Below, in pieces: positions 9,411-19,096 of a DNA stretch of 64,000 bases. Position numbers and translations under genes: made by a program. A model generated the notes under the pieces. That model searched no databases. It saw only the letters and a program-made list of their open reading frames with translations, and was not told the origin of the DNA. The DNA is from Planctomycetota bacterium (lineage in GTDB: Bacteria; Planctomycetota; Phycisphaerae; Phycisphaerales; UBA1924), in contig CP053450.1 of the NCBI GenBank assembly GCA_013285505.1, positions 2,960,796 to 3,024,795 of the forward strand. The letters run 5' to 3'. Each line of letters opens with the position of its first letter. Position 1 is the first letter of the stretch.

Positions 9411-10190
9411 TCAGGCCGCCTCCTTCTTCTCAAAGGCGACGCGCTGCGCCGGCGGCAGGTAGGTGAGCAGCTTGCTCTCGACCACGCGCGGGTTGTCCCC
9501 CGACTGGATCGCCATGACGCCCGCGGCGATGATGGTCTTGATGAGCACTTCCTCGGCGTCCCTGGCCGCGAGGCGGTCTCCGATCGGGCCGGTGAACATG
9601 TTGGCAACCATCGCGCCGTAGAGCGTCGTGATCAGGGCGACCGCCATGCCGGGGCCGATGGCGGACGGGTCGTCCATGTTGCTGAGCATAAAGATCAGGC
9701 CGAGCAGCGTACCGATCATCCCGAACGCCGGGCAGTACCGGCCCATCGTGTCGAGCATCGACTTGGCCTGCGCGTGCCTGTCCTGCAGCGCCTCCAGCTC
9801 GGTGTCCATGATCTGCTGGATGAGCTCCGGGTCGGTGCCATCGACGGCCATCTTGACGCCGCGAACGATGAACTCGTCGTTCATCTCCTCGACATGGTTC
9901 TCGAGCGCGAGGATGCCCTCGCGACGGGCGATCTCGGCGAACTTCACGAGATCGACGATCACGACGCTGGGGTCGGTGACCTTGACGAAGAACGTCTTCA
10001 TGATCACGGTGTGCAGCTTGAGCACCCGCCCGAGCGGGAACGCCATGACGGTGGCCCCGATGGTGCCGCCGAGCACCACCAGAACGGACGTTGGATCGAA
10101 CAGCGCCGCCGGGCTACCACCGCCCAGGATGATGCCGAGCAACACCGCGACGACCGCAACGATGACCCCGATGACTGTGCCTATATCCAC
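9411..10190 (-). CDS. motA: Stator protein MotA
   Basis: 259 residues with four hydrophobic helices: two at the N-terminus (about 5-23 and 33-52) and two near the end (about 150-170 and 180-200). Between them is a cytoplasmic loop of about 100 residues that contacts FliG. The helix 3-4 region (YCPAFGMIGTLLGLIFML and GPGMAVALITTLYGAMVANM) is characteristic of the MotA/PomA family. Paired with motB downstream. Confidence 0.96.
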   Translation of the reverse strand: MDIGTVIGVIVAVVAVLLGIILGGGSPAALFDPTSVLVVLGGTIGATVMAFPLGRVLKLHTVIMKTFFVKVTDPSVVIVDLVKFAEIARREGILALENHVEEMNDEFIVRGVKMAVDGTDPELIQQIMDTELEALQDRHAQAKSMLDTMGRYCPAFGMIGTLLGLIFMLSNMDDPSAIGPGMAVALITTLYGAMVANMFTGPIGDRLAARDAEEVLIKTIIAAGVMAIQSGDNPRVVESKLLTYLPPAQRVAFEKKEAA

Positions 10191-10299
10191 CCCGGCGGCC
10201 TCCGTGTTGAGCGCAGTCCTTGCGCTCTCTCTGCCTAGAGGTCATCGGTGGGTCCGGCGGCCGACTTGACGACGGCGGACGAGTCTGGTGCGACGGGGG

Positions 10300-10497
10300 T
10301 CAGCTTGGCGCGAGCAGCCGCCGCAGATGCCGGCCGTACTCGATCGATCGCTCGACCACCTCGCGCATGGATTCTCGGACCACCATGTGGTCGCCGGACA
10401 CCAGCGTGATGATGGTGTCCGGGTTCTCCTCGACTGTCCGGATCAGTTCCGCGTTGAGCACAAACGGTTTGTCGTTCAGTCGATGAAGGGTGATCAT
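10300..10497 (-). CDS. flbD: FlbD/SwrD-like small flagellar protein
   Basis: 65 residues. It matches the small FlbD family (MITLHRLNDKPFVLNAELI, then VEENPDTIITLVSGDHMVV), which is usually encoded next to flgE and motA; in Bacillus the homologue SwrD raises flagellar power. The neighbourhood here, flgE upstream and motA downstream, is the standard one. Frame intact. Confidence 0.9.
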   Translation of the reverse strand: MITLHRLNDKPFVLNAELIRTVEENPDTIITLVSGDHMVVRESMREVVERSIEYGRHLRRLLAPS

Positions 10498-10568
10498 GCG
10501 CGTCTCCGACGGGGACTATCGGCCCGGCCGCCCCGGCTCTTCAACCGAGCTGCCGGATCCCCAAACGG

Positions 10569-12320
10569 TTACCGGGCCAGAAGCAGCAGCTGCTGGAGCA
10601 GCTCGTCGGCGGTCTGGATCACGCGGCTCGACGCCGAGTAGCCGGTCGAGGCCATGATCATGTCGGTCAGCTCCTCACCGATGTCCACGTTGGACTGCTC
10701 GAGCGAGCCCGAGACAACCGACCCCGTGCCGAAGCTCATCGGCGTGACCGCGGCGGGCTCTCCGCTGTTGGGCCCCTGGCTGAACAGGTTCGAACCCTCC
10801 TCCACCAGCCCCTCGTTGTTGGTGAACTTGGCCAACACCACGCGCCCGAGGGTCCGGGTCAGTCCGTTGCTGAAGACGCCGGAGATCAGGCCGTCGCCAT
10901 CGATCCCGAAGTCCTCGAGCGTGCCGCTCGGGCGGCCGTTGCGGAACGTCGAGGCGATGCTGGAAGGGTCGTCAGACAGCGCCGTGAGCTGCTCACCGCC
11001 CTCCGCGAAGTCCACGCTGAAGCTGAGCGGCGTCGCCGCCCCGGTGCCGGCCCGGTCCAGCGTCGTGCTGATCGGTGTCTGCGTGAGCAGCAGCCCCGAG
11101 GTGTCGAAGGACAGCTCACCGGTCGTGAGGCGCAGATCGATGTCCGAATCGTCCGCCGACTCGAGGAAGTACCGCCAGCCCGTCCCGGTGTCGCCCTTGC
11201 TGTCGAGCACCATGCTCAGGTCGACCGCGACCTCCTGCCCGAGCGAGTCGTAGACGATGAACGTCGTCCGGACGCTCTCACCGGTAGCCTCCTGGGTCTT
11301 GGTAGTGGAGAAGGGGAGACGGTCGATCGAATCGTCGGCGTTGAGCAGCCGCACCGCGCTGCTCGAGATCTCCAGATCGTTCACCGTTCCGGTGTTGCCG
11401 AACATCGTGAAATACCCCGTCGCCGACAACGCGACCGCCCCGGGGGTCGCGCCGTCCGGGTTGCGCTCACCGGTATCGTGGACACCCAACGCCTGCTCGA
11501 AAAAGTCCAGCATCTCCTGCACGGTCGTCGTCGGCGTGATCGCCAGCTCCGCCACCGGCACCTCCGCCCCGCCCTTGCGGGCCCCGTTGATCTGCAACCT
11601 CTGCCCGGCGGCGAACATCGCCTGCCCGGCCGCCTCCGGGTCCTCCAGTTCGACCAACAGGCTGGTGGCGTTCATCATCTCATCCGCCCCGGGAGGGTTG
11701 CTCGCCCCGTCCATGACGCTGAAGCCGCTGCCGTCGCCGGCGCCGAAGGCGATCGTCGAGCCGCCCGCGGGCAGGTCGCCCGAGGCGTTGAGATTGCCCA
11801 CGACCCGGACGTAATCGGTCGCTTGGGCGACGGCCCGTGCCCCCAGCGGGATGTTGAGATCGGTGAGCACTCCGTCGATAAGGTTGTAGCTGTCGTCGAT
11901 CGCGTAGCCCTGGAGCCGCTCTCCCCGAATCGACACCAGATTGCCCTCGGCGTCCTGCCGGAAGCTCCCGTCGCGGGTGTAGTACCGGCCGCCGTCGCCA
12001 TCGACGATGAAGAAGCCCTCGCCCTCGACCGCGAGGTCCCGCGCGTCTCCGGTGGGCTGCAGCGCGCCCTGGGTAAAGTCGTGCTGGGTCCCCGCGACGT
12101 TGACACCGAGCCCGATCTGGAACGGGTTGACTCCGCCCGAGTCCTCGGTCGGTTCGCTCCCGATGTGCATCGTGCGCGACATCGCGGTGCTGAAGAGCAT
12201 CCGCGATCCCTTGAACGCCGTCGTGTTGACGTTGGCGATGTTGTTACCGATCACCTCGAGGTGCCGCGAGTTCGCGTTCAATCCCGTAAGGCCGGTCAGG
12301 AGTGCGGTGGTCGTCGCCAT
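10569..12320 (-). CDS. flgE: Flagellar hook protein FlgE
   Basis: 583 residues, longer than the enterobacterial 400, with the extra length in the central exposed region. The N-terminal rod/hook helix signature is clear (LNANSRHLEVIGNNIANVN, residues 15-33). The C-terminal helix has the matching pattern (EQSNVDIGEELTDMIMASTG ... RVIQTADELLQQL). FlgE polymerises into the hook on the FlgD cap. It is 15 bases after the TIGR02530-type gene. Confidence 0.95.
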   Translation of the reverse strand: MATTTALLTGLTGLNANSRHLEVIGNNIANVNTTAFKGSRMLFSTAMSRTMHIGSEPTEDSGGVNPFQIGLGVNVAGTQHDFTQGALQPTGDARDLAVEGEGFFIVDGDGGRYYTRDGSFRQDAEGNLVSIRGERLQGYAIDDSYNLIDGVLTDLNIPLGARAVAQATDYVRVVGNLNASGDLPAGGSTIAFGAGDGSGFSVMDGASNPPGADEMMNATSLLVELEDPEAAGQAMFAAGQRLQINGARKGGAEVPVAELAITPTTTVQEMLDFFEQALGVHDTGERNPDGATPGAVALSATGYFTMFGNTGTVNDLEISSSAVRLLNADDSIDRLPFSTTKTQEATGESVRTTFIVYDSLGQEVAVDLSMVLDSKGDTGTGWRYFLESADDSDIDLRLTTGELSFDTSGLLLTQTPISTTLDRAGTGAATPLSFSVDFAEGGEQLTALSDDPSSIASTFRNGRPSGTLEDFGIDGDGLISGVFSNGLTRTLGRVVLAKFTNNEGLVEEGSNLFSQGPNSGEPAAVTPMSFGTGSVVSGSLEQSNVDIGEELTDMIMASTGYSASSRVIQTADELLQQLLLLAR

Positions 12321-12335
12321 GTGTCGTTCTTTCTG

Positions 12336-12822
12336 CTAGTCGTTGGCCGAGTCCGGAGTGTCTTGCCCGAGCAGTCGCAGCAGCGACGCGTCCATTGCGC
12401 CGACCGAGGGTGTGGGCGGCGAGGCGATCGGCCCGGCCTCGTCCGGATCGAGGCGCACGACGCCATCGATCCCCGTCATCACCTTGCCGTCGGCGAGGTC
12501 CAGCTCGCCGAGCACCCGCCGCGAGAGCACATCCACGTCGAGCCGCCTTGCCGTCAACCAGCACCGCCATCCGGGTCGCGCCCTCGGCGTGTGCGCGGTC
12601 GACCAACCGCCCCAGCGCATCGAGCTGGGGTTGAGTGAGCTCGACCCCGGCGCCCGTCGCGATCGACACGGGAAGCCCCGTCTCCAGAGATCCGGAGCGG
12701 GCTTGCTGCAACAGGCTCTCGAACACCGGCGTGTCCTCCGGCGCGCGCACGGCCGCGGCACCATCGGGCCTGATCGCCGAGCCCAGCACCCGCAAGAGAT
12801 CGGCCGGCGACGGCAGGATCAC
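12336..12822 (-). CDS. TIGR02530-type flagellar operon protein (one frame break)
   Basis: About 160 residues when joined across one frame break near 12543-12549; deleting a G gives DGK-RLDVDVLSRRV. The core from about residue 48 matches the small family found between flgD and flgE in many bacteria (TIGR02530). It has a basic start, then LTQPQLDALGRLVDRAHAEG, then MAVLVDGK, and ends with a VMTGIDGVVRLD-type strand. Its biochemical role is not known. The position exactly between flgD and flgE supports the call. A C-terminal tail of about 45 residues (GAMDASLLRLLGQD) is not part of the family core. Its start overlaps the flgD stop by 4 bases. Confidence 0.75.
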
Positions 12823-13265
12823 GATTCCGCCCCGCTGTCCCCGGTCTCGTCGTCCTGCTGGTCCTGCAGCACCTGGTCCACGCCGGCCATCGGCACGCGC
12901 GTCCCACCGGCGAGGTTGAGCACGACACCCTCGTCGGTCTTTGAGACAGACTGCACAACCCCGGACACCCGCTGATTCGACTCACTCAGCCCGCTGATGA
13001 GCTTGCCGATGAGCCCGGCCCCGGAGGCCAGCTCGTTCTGCCCGACCAGGTCGGTCAGACGCTTCGACAAGTCGTCGTCGGACTGGATCGAGCGGATGTT
13101 GGCGATCTGCTCCAACAGCGCGTTGGTGTCGTTGGGTTCGAGCGGGTCCTGATTGGACAGCTCCGCGAAGATGAGCTGAAAGAACTCATCCGAGGTGAGC
13201 CCGCTCACCGCGCTCGATTGGCTCGAGGCGGACGAACCGATAGCGTCGACTGCATCCACAGCCAT
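12819..13265 (-). CDS. flgD: Hook capping / assembly protein FlgD (short form)
   Basis: 148 residues. The N-terminal half has the FlgD signature (FFQLIFAELSNQDPLEPNDTNALLEQIANI, split here as residues 29-58) followed by ASGAGLIGK. The second half is one short beta-rich segment (VSGVVQSVSKTDEGVVLNLAG). The Ig-like/FLN plus tudor-hybrid region of the 230-residue enterobacterial protein is therefore reduced to a minimal version, as in several other phyla. FlgD caps the growing hook. Confidence 0.9.
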   Translation of the reverse strand: MAVDAVDAIGSSASSQSSAVSGLTSDEFFQLIFAELSNQDPLEPNDTNALLEQIANIRSIQSDDDLSKRLTDLVGQNELASGAGLIGKLISGLSESNQRVSGVVQSVSKTDEGVVLNLAGGTRVPMAGVDQVLQDQQDDETGDSGAES

Positions 13266-13296
13266 GCTCCAGGCCTGTGCCGCGCCGCGTGCTCCG

Positions 13297-14618
13297 TCAC
13301 GCCAACGCGTCGACCATCACAATGCGTGCGGCTCCGTCCGCGACGCCATAGACAACACCCGGGCCTCCGGCCGTGCTGGGCGTGTCGAGCACATCCGACT
13401 CACTCTCGGGGCTCCCCTCCGCGGCCTCTGGCATTCCATCGCCACGCCCACTCGGGTTCCCCCCCGGCTCCGCCGGGTCGTGCCGTCCCCCGTCTCCTCC
13501 TGTCCCGGTCTGGCCGTCCTGGCCCGCCGGGCTGTTCTGCTGCTGCGCGCCGGTTGACTCACCCTTCGGTGCCGGCGGCTGGTCAATCTCGATGCGTCCG
13601 ACCTTGAGGCCCCGCGCTTCAAGCGCGTGGCGGAGGGACTCCACACCCTGCTCCAGCAATCGGTGTGCCTCAGTTGTCGCGGGCCTGACTTTGGCATCAA
13701 CCGAGCCGTTCTGCACCGTCAGGCTGATGCGCAGTTCACCGAGCGCTTTGGGCGTGAGCCGGAGCGTGACCTCGCCTCGCCCCTGCCGGAGCGCCGCGCT
13801 CAGACCCTGGGCGATCTGCGTGCGAAACGCCGCCGCGGTCTTCGCCGGGTCCGCCGTCTGCGGTGCGGGGCGCGCGCAGACGGTGTCGGCTGGCCGGTCG
13901 GACCGTTCGCTCGCCCGCCGAGCCGCCACCGCGTTGGCGTTGGTCGCCGTCGTCGGGCCGCCGCCGGGTGCCGTCGCCTGAGCCCTGCCGAGCGACGCCA
14001 ACGCCCCGTTCGAGCCCGCCGTCCCCGGCGCACGGGCGGCCCCTGACCCCACAGCACCGGCAATCCCCGCGGCTCCGGGCTCCACGCCAACCGGGTCGGC
14101 TCGGCCGGTCGCGGACTGCGCCCCCCGGCCCACTTTCCATCGCCCCGTCGCGGCTGCCGGGCTGGGCTTTGCCGTCGCCGGTCCCGGGCTCAGCCGCCGC
14201 ACCGGACGTCTGTCCGCCGGTAGCCGCCGAGGTCGCGCCCGGCCCGGGCGTGCTGGCCGGCGGCCAGTTGCCGCTGCGCCGCCGCGAGTGAGCCGGAAGG
14301 TTGGGGCCGGCCACCCGGCCCGCCCGCCTCGCCAGGCCCGCCTGGGGCGTTCGTGGCGCGGCTTGCGCGCGCAGACGGTGAATCCGAGAGCTGGCTCTTG
14401 CCCAGAGCCGGGGTCGTCCGGTTCCCGACCGACAGTGCGTTCTTCCCGTTGCGTGACGCCCCCACCGACGCAAACTGCGCCAGCTGCGCAAAGACCGCAT
14501 CGAACGTGCCCTGGTTTGCGCGTTCGACCAACTCCCGCCCGGTCGTCGCGGTGCGGTCGGTCCCGGCACTGCCTGAAACGGGCTGGGGCGGGTTGGAGGC
14601 TGGGATACTGGTCTGCAA
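13297..14618 (-). CDS. fliK: Flagellar hook-length control protein FliK (frame-broken)
   Basis: About 440 residues from ATG 14618 (MQTSIPASNPP). The N-terminal two thirds are Ala/Gly/Pro/Thr-rich low complexity, as expected for the FliK ruler. The C-terminal Flg_hook domain is clear (LRLTPKALGELRISL ... VRPATTEAHRLLEQGVESLRH ... GLKVGRIEI). A further 90-residue Gly/Pro/Glu-rich tail follows. The N- and C-terminal parts are in different frames: at least one and probably two single-base breaks lie between about 14110 and 14280. Low complexity prevents exact placement. Confidence 0.85.
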
Positions 14619-14627
14619 GGGGTGTGC

Positions 14628-15389
14628 TCAGGGCGTCTGTGTCCCGGTCGCCTCGGCCATCAGGCCGAAGGTCCGGAGACGCTCGAGCAATTCCGCTGCC
14701 ACCGTCGGCGATTCCTTCACAAACTCGGCCATGATCTTGCCGCGGATCATCTCGTCGATCTCGTCGAGGTACGCGACCGCCCGGTCCATACCCGACAGGT
14801 CGGCGGGATCATCGACGCTGAGCGAGCCGGCCCGGCCCTCGATGATTTCCTGCAGCATGGCCTGCGCATCGGCCGGCTTGACCGACGTGAGCACGGAGAG
14901 GGCGGCCTGGAACTGCTCATCACCCTGCATCGCCGCGATACCGGCCTTCCGACGCTCGAACCGCTCCCGCTCTGCCTCGAACTCCTTGCGCTCGCGGTCG
15001 AGCTGCCGGAACACCTGGGTCGTGGTCTGGCTCAGCACCGAGCCCTCCCGCTCGGCCCGCTGGGCCCGGAACTCGTTGGCCTGCGCGTCGTCGCGTTGCA
15101 TCGCCACGAGCGTCTCGGCCGGCACCGGCGGGTTGGGGGGGAGCGGTTCGTTGCGATCCAGCCCGACGGGGTCGTCGGCCTTCTCCGCCTCCTGCGCTTC
15201 GGCCTCGGCCGCCGCAGCAGCTTCCATCGCCGCCTGCTCCTCCGGGATGGTCTGGTGCAGGATCTCCCGCACCGCGTCCAGACGCTCCTTGCTGAGCCGC
15301 TGCGTCGCGACCAGCCACCCGGCCGCCCCGACAATGCCGAGCAGATTAATGATCGCCAGAACCGAAAACGCTGTCAGCAACCGTTTCAT
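14628..15389 (-). CDS. MotE-like / MgtE-N-like membrane-anchored flagellar protein
   Basis: 253 residues. An N-terminal membrane anchor (LLTAFSVLAIINLLGIVGAAGWLV, about 4-27) precedes Ala/Glu-rich coiled coil (60-170, EAEAQEAEKADD; RQLDRERKEFEAERERFERR). The C-terminal 85 residues resemble the FliG-M/MgtE intracellular repeat (SVKPADAQAMLQEI ... AVAYLDEIDEMIRGKIMAEF). This is the layout of MotE-type chaperone/stator accessory proteins, which are also encoded near fliJ/fliK. Its start overlaps the fliJ stop (ATGA). Function is inferred from layout and position only. Confidence 0.6.
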   Translation of the reverse strand: MKRLLTAFSVLAIINLLGIVGAAGWLVATQRLSKERLDAVREILHQTIPEEQAAMEAAAAAEAEAQEAEKADDPVGLDRNEPLPPNPPVPAETLVAMQRDDAQANEFRAQRAEREGSVLSQTTTQVFRQLDRERKEFEAERERFERRKAGIAAMQGDEQFQAALSVLTSVKPADAQAMLQEIIEGRAGSLSVDDPADLSGMDRAVAYLDEIDEMIRGKIMAEFVKESPTVAAELLERLRTFGLMAEATGTQTP

Positions 15390-15858
15390 GCCGCCGCTCC
15401 ATCGCCCGAACTGGGCCTGCCAAACCTCGCCGTGACCAGTTCATCGGTCTCCCGGGCTTCCTTGAGACGCTCGCCCGCGGCCCACGCCTCGTACCGCCGC
15501 TCGCGGAGCAACTCCACGGCCCTCCGGCGGGTGGTCGCCTCGATCAACCGTCGGGCGCTCCGCCTCGAGCCGCTTGAGCACCGCCGCGCCGCGGAGCCGC
15601 CAGCTCGTGGCGCTTCCGCACCCCGTGAAGCGAGGCGTTGGACTGCATCCGCACCCGGGCCAGATTCATGTTGGTGCGGTCGCCGAGTTCCCGCCGCAGC
15701 GCCTCCCGCTCGTCGCGCGTGGCCTCGGCGAGCGATGCTGCCTGACGCTCGATCTCCACACGGTCGCGTTCCACCTCGGCGACGCGGCGCATGCAGTCGC
15801 GTTCCTCGCGCCGACGCTGTTCGAGAAGCGATTCGAGTTCGAAGGTAAACCGTGCCAT
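15386..15858 (-). CDS. fliJ: Flagellar export protein FliJ (two frame breaks)
   Basis: About 155 residues, Arg/Glu-rich and all coiled coil, typical of FliJ. The opening MARFTFELESLLEQRRREE is the usual FliJ start. Two breaks occur: a missing base near 15592-15597 (after RHELAA, continuing LRGAAVLKRLEAERP) and one extra C near 15548 (continuing IEATTRRRAVELLRERRYEAW). After correction the frame ends at TGA 15386-15388, overlapping the next gene. FliJ links the FliI ATPase to FlhA. It begins 10 bases after the fliI stop. Confidence 0.85.
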
Positions 15859-15868
15859 CGCGTCCTAA

Positions 15869-17248
15869 TTAACCCGCCTTCCGCTTGGTGGCCTGGTCCA
15901 GCTCCGCCCCGGCGCGGACCGCAACGTCGAGCAGTCTCGCCCGCGACTCCGCGGCGGTGGGCCGCTCGAGGTGGCCCTGCTGAAGCATCGAGTTGACCTC
16001 ACCAACAAACGCGATCGCGACGTCCGCTTCCGCGTCCGATCCCTTGGCGTACGCCCCGATCTGCACCAGTTCCTCGATCTTCCGGTACTTGGCGAGCAGA
16101 CGCACAACCTGCCGCCGGGCGGCGCGGTGGGCCGCGTCGGTGACGTGCTCGGCCACGCGGCTCACCGAGTCGAGCACGTCGATCGCCGGAAAGTGTCCCG
16201 CCTGCGCGAGCTTGCGGCTGAGGATGACGTGCCCGTCCAGGATGCCCCTCGCCGCGTCCGAGATCGGATCGCCGGTCAGGTCGTCGCCCTCGACGAGGAT
16301 GGTGTAAAGCCCCGTGATCGTTCCGCCCCCGCGGCCGTCGTCGCCCGGCTCGACAGCGCCCGCCCGCTCGAGCAACAGCGGGAGCTGTGCAAACACGCTC
16401 GGCGTGTACCCCTTGGTCGCCGGCGGCTCGCCGACACTCAGCCCGATCTGCCGCTGGGCATGGGCGAAGCGGGTCACCGAGTCCATCATCAGCAGCACGT
16501 CGCGCCCGCGGTCGCGAAAGTGTTCGGCGACCGTGCACGCGACCTTGGCCGCGCGGACTCGCAGCAGCGGGGACTCATCCCCCGTCGCAACGATTACGAC
16601 CGACCGCCGCAGCCCCTCCTCGCCGAGTGAGTCCTCGATGAACTCCCGCACCTCGCGCCCCCGCTCACCGATCAGCGCGATCACGTTCACGTCCGCCTCT
16701 GTGCGCTGGGCGATCTGGCCGAGCAGCGTGCTCTTGCCGACACCCGGGCCCGCGAAGATGCCGAGCCGCTGCCCGCGACCGAGCGTGGTGAGCAGGTCGA
16801 TCGCCCGCACACCCGTCGCCAGCGGTTTGCGGATCGGGAGACGGCGCATCGCCGCGATCGGCGCGGGGTTGATCGGGCGGGGCTCGCGCTCGGCGATGCT
16901 CCCGAGACCGTCCACGGGCCTGCCCAGCCCGTCGAGGCAACGCCCGAGCAACCGCTCGCTCACGCCGACGTTCTGGGAGATCTGCTCCCCCACCACACGG
17001 TCCCCCGCGCTGATGCCCGCCGCGTGACCGAACAACATCACCACCGCCTGATCGCTGGTAAACCCGACGATCTCCCCGAGCATCGGCGCCACGCCGCCGC
17101 GACGCGATTCGACCGACACCAGCGAGCCCACCGGCAACGGCAGCGCATCGACGATCACGGTGAGCCCGCGCAACGCCGCGACGACGCCGCAGACGCGCTG
17201 GGGCAACGCCTCACGGACAATCTCAAACTCAGGGGCGAACAGGCTCAT
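15869..17248 (-). CDS. fliI: Flagellum-specific ATPase FliI
   Basis: 459 residues from ATG 17248 (MSLFAPEFEIVREALPQ). The F1-ATPase-like features are present: Walker A at GPGVGKSTLLGQIA, Walker B region DVLLMMDSVTRFAHAQR, and the FliI/YscN signature GEPPATKGYTPSVFAQLP. FliI powers initial substrate-chaperone release at the export gate. The open frame extends upstream through part of fliH, but this start fits the family length. It overlaps the corrected fliH stop by 4 bases. Confidence 0.97.
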   Translation of the reverse strand: MSLFAPEFEIVREALPQRVCGVVAALRGLTVIVDALPLPVGSLVSVESRRGGVAPMLGEIVGFTSDQAVVMLFGHAAGISAGDRVVGEQISQNVGVSERLLGRCLDGLGRPVDGLGSIAEREPRPINPAPIAAMRRLPIRKPLATGVRAIDLLTTLGRGQRLGIFAGPGVGKSTLLGQIAQRTEADVNVIALIGERGREVREFIEDSLGEEGLRRSVVIVATGDESPLLRVRAAKVACTVAEHFRDRGRDVLLMMDSVTRFAHAQRQIGLSVGEPPATKGYTPSVFAQLPLLLERAGAVEPGDDGRGGGTITGLYTILVEGDDLTGDPISDAARGILDGHVILSRKLAQAGHFPAIDVLDSVSRVAEHVTDAAHRAARRQVVRLLAKYRKIEELVQIGAYAKGSDAEADVAIAFVGEVNSMLQQGHLERPTAAESRARLLDVAVRAGAELDQATKRKAG

Positions 17249-18021
17249 GCGGCAGACTCGGTGGGTCCGGCGTCCGATCCGTCCACCGAATCTGGACCGG
17301 CCGCGTTCGATGTCTCGGCTGGTTTGCGATCCGGCAGCAGGTCCCGCACCACCCTGTCGAGTTGCGTGGCGATGCCTGCATCGACCGACGCCCCCCCGAG
17401 TGTGCGCATGGCACGCGCCCCGCGCCACCGCCGGGTCGGGCTCGAACCGGACGTGCACGGTGCCGGAGAGGTGTTCACGCAGGCGCGGAAGGACCGCATC
17501 CACAAGCGCCTCGTCCTCCGGGTGGACCCGAACAAGCAGTGTCGCCGGTGCCGTCACAAGCCCGAGCAAGTCGCGAAGCTGATCTTCAATGACCGTCGGA
17601 TCGATCTCGATCTGCCGGTGGACAATCCGCTCGGCGATCGCCACGGAAAGCTCGATGACCGCCCGCTTGGCCTCGGTGAGAAGCGCCTCTCGCCGATCCA
17701 GAAAGACGGCCATCTCGGCCGCCCACGCGGCGTCCAGCTCGCCGAGCCGCTCGCGGAACTCCGTGACGGCTTCGGCCCTGCCGGCCTCCCGCCCCTCGGA
17801 GGTGCCGGCGGCGAGCCCTCGGCGTGGCCCTGCGCCCTGCCGACCTCGGTCGCGTCCGAGATCAACCGTTCGCGTTCGGCGTGCGCCTCGCGCACGATCC
17901 GCTCGGCCTCTGCGACGGCCGCCTCGCGGAGCATCTGCCCCCGACGGTCGAGGTCACCCAGATCGAGCGAGACCGGTCGGTGCGCGCGCGTTTCGGCATC
18001 GGCCCGTTTGATCACCGCCAC
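17245..18021 (-). CDS. fliH: Flagellar export regulator FliH (two frame breaks)
   Basis: About 255 residues, rebuilt from three frames. Residues 1-70 (MAVIKRADAETRAHRPVSL ... AEAERIVREAHAERERLI) form the charged N-terminus and coiled coil. A break at about 17812-17822 leads to AVTEFRERLGELDAAW and the FliH core (RAVIELSVAIAERIVHRQI ... VRVHPEDEALVDAVLPRL). A second break at about 17408-17425 leads to the C-terminal MRTLGGASVDAGIATQLDRV, ending at 17245. FliH binds FliI and tethers it to the C-ring. It lies between fliG and fliI as usual. Confidence 0.88.
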
Positions 18022-18043
18022 AGGCTTCCTCCAGTCGGGTCGA

Positions 18044-19084
18044 TCACACGACCAGTTCCGAATCGCCGCCGCGGCCCTGGATCACGACCTTGCCCGATTC
18101 CTCGAGCCGCCGCACGATATCGACCACCCGCTGCTGAGCCGCCTCCACGTCGCTGACGCGCACCGGGCCCATGAACTCCATGCCCTCCTTGATCAGGCTC
18201 GCGGCCCGCTCGGACATGTTGCCGAAGATCTTCTCGGTCAGGGCCTCGCTGGCGGTCTTGAGCGCCAACGCCAGCTCGTCGTTGTCCACCTCCTGAAGCA
18301 CCGACTGGATGCCCTTGTCGTTGACCATCATGATGTCCTCGAACACGAACATCAGGCGGCGGATCTGCTCGACCAGGTCCGGGTCCTCGGCCTCGAGGCC
18401 CTCCATGATCGTCTTCTCTGTCGCGCGGTCGGCCAGGTTGAGCATCTCGGCGACCTTGTCCACACCGCCGGCACGCTCCATCGACTGGGTGAGCATGCTC
18501 GACAGCCGGCTCTCCAGCCCCCGCTCCACCTCGCGGATGACCTCAGGGTTGGTCTGCTCCATGTTCGCGATGCGCTTGATCACCTCGACCTGCTTCTGCA
18601 CCGGCAATCCGCTGAGGATCTCGGCCGCCTTGTGGTGCGGCAGGTGGCAGGTGATCAGCGCGATCGTCTGCGGGTGCTCGTCCTGAATGAACGTCAGGAG
18701 GTTCTCGGTCTCGGCGCGCTGCAGGAACGCGAACGGCGTCTTCTGCACCTGCGTCTGGATCTGCGAGAGCACCCGGTCGGCGTGCTTGGGGTCGAGCGAT
18801 TGGCCCAGCACCTCCCGTGCGAACTCGAGGTTGCCCTCCGAGGCGTACTGGTTGGCGATCGACAGGCTGTAGAACTCCTCGATCACCTGCGACTTGAGTC
18901 CGGCAGGCACCCGGCCCAGTGCCGCGACTTCCCGCATCACCAGCTCGACCGCCTCCTCGGACATCTTCGCGAGCAACGCGGACGCCTTGTCGGCACCGAC
19001 GGTGACCAGCACGACCGCGGCTTTCGTGATGCCGTCGAGTTCGGAGACGTCTTCTGGTAGTGTGTCGTGGGGCCGGCGGGCCAT
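18044..19084 (-). CDS. fliG: Flagellar motor switch protein FliG
   Basis: 346 residues, normal length. The three FliG domains are visible: an N-terminal FliF-binding domain (LDGITKAAVVLVTVGADKA), the middle domain with the EHPQTIALITCHLPHHKAAEILSGLP segment (about 140-165), and the C-terminal torque domain with conserved charged helix residues. FliG sits at the top of the C-ring and converts stator contact into rotation. Its start is 12 bases from the fliF stop. Confidence 0.97.
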   Translation of the reverse strand: MARRPHDTLPEDVSELDGITKAAVVLVTVGADKASALLAKMSEEAVELVMREVAALGRVPAGLKSQVIEEFYSLSIANQYASEGNLEFAREVLGQSLDPKHADRVLSQIQTQVQKTPFAFLQRAETENLLTFIQDEHPQTIALITCHLPHHKAAEILSGLPVQKQVEVIKRIANMEQTNPEVIREVERGLESRLSSMLTQSMERAGGVDKVAEMLNLADRATEKTIMEGLEAEDPDLVEQIRRLMFVFEDIMMVNDKGIQSVLQEVDNDELALALKTASEALTEKIFGNMSERAASLIKEGMEFMGPVRVSDVEAAQQRVVDIVRRLEESGKVVIQGRGGDSELVV

Positions 19085-19096
19085 GTGTCTCTCCGG

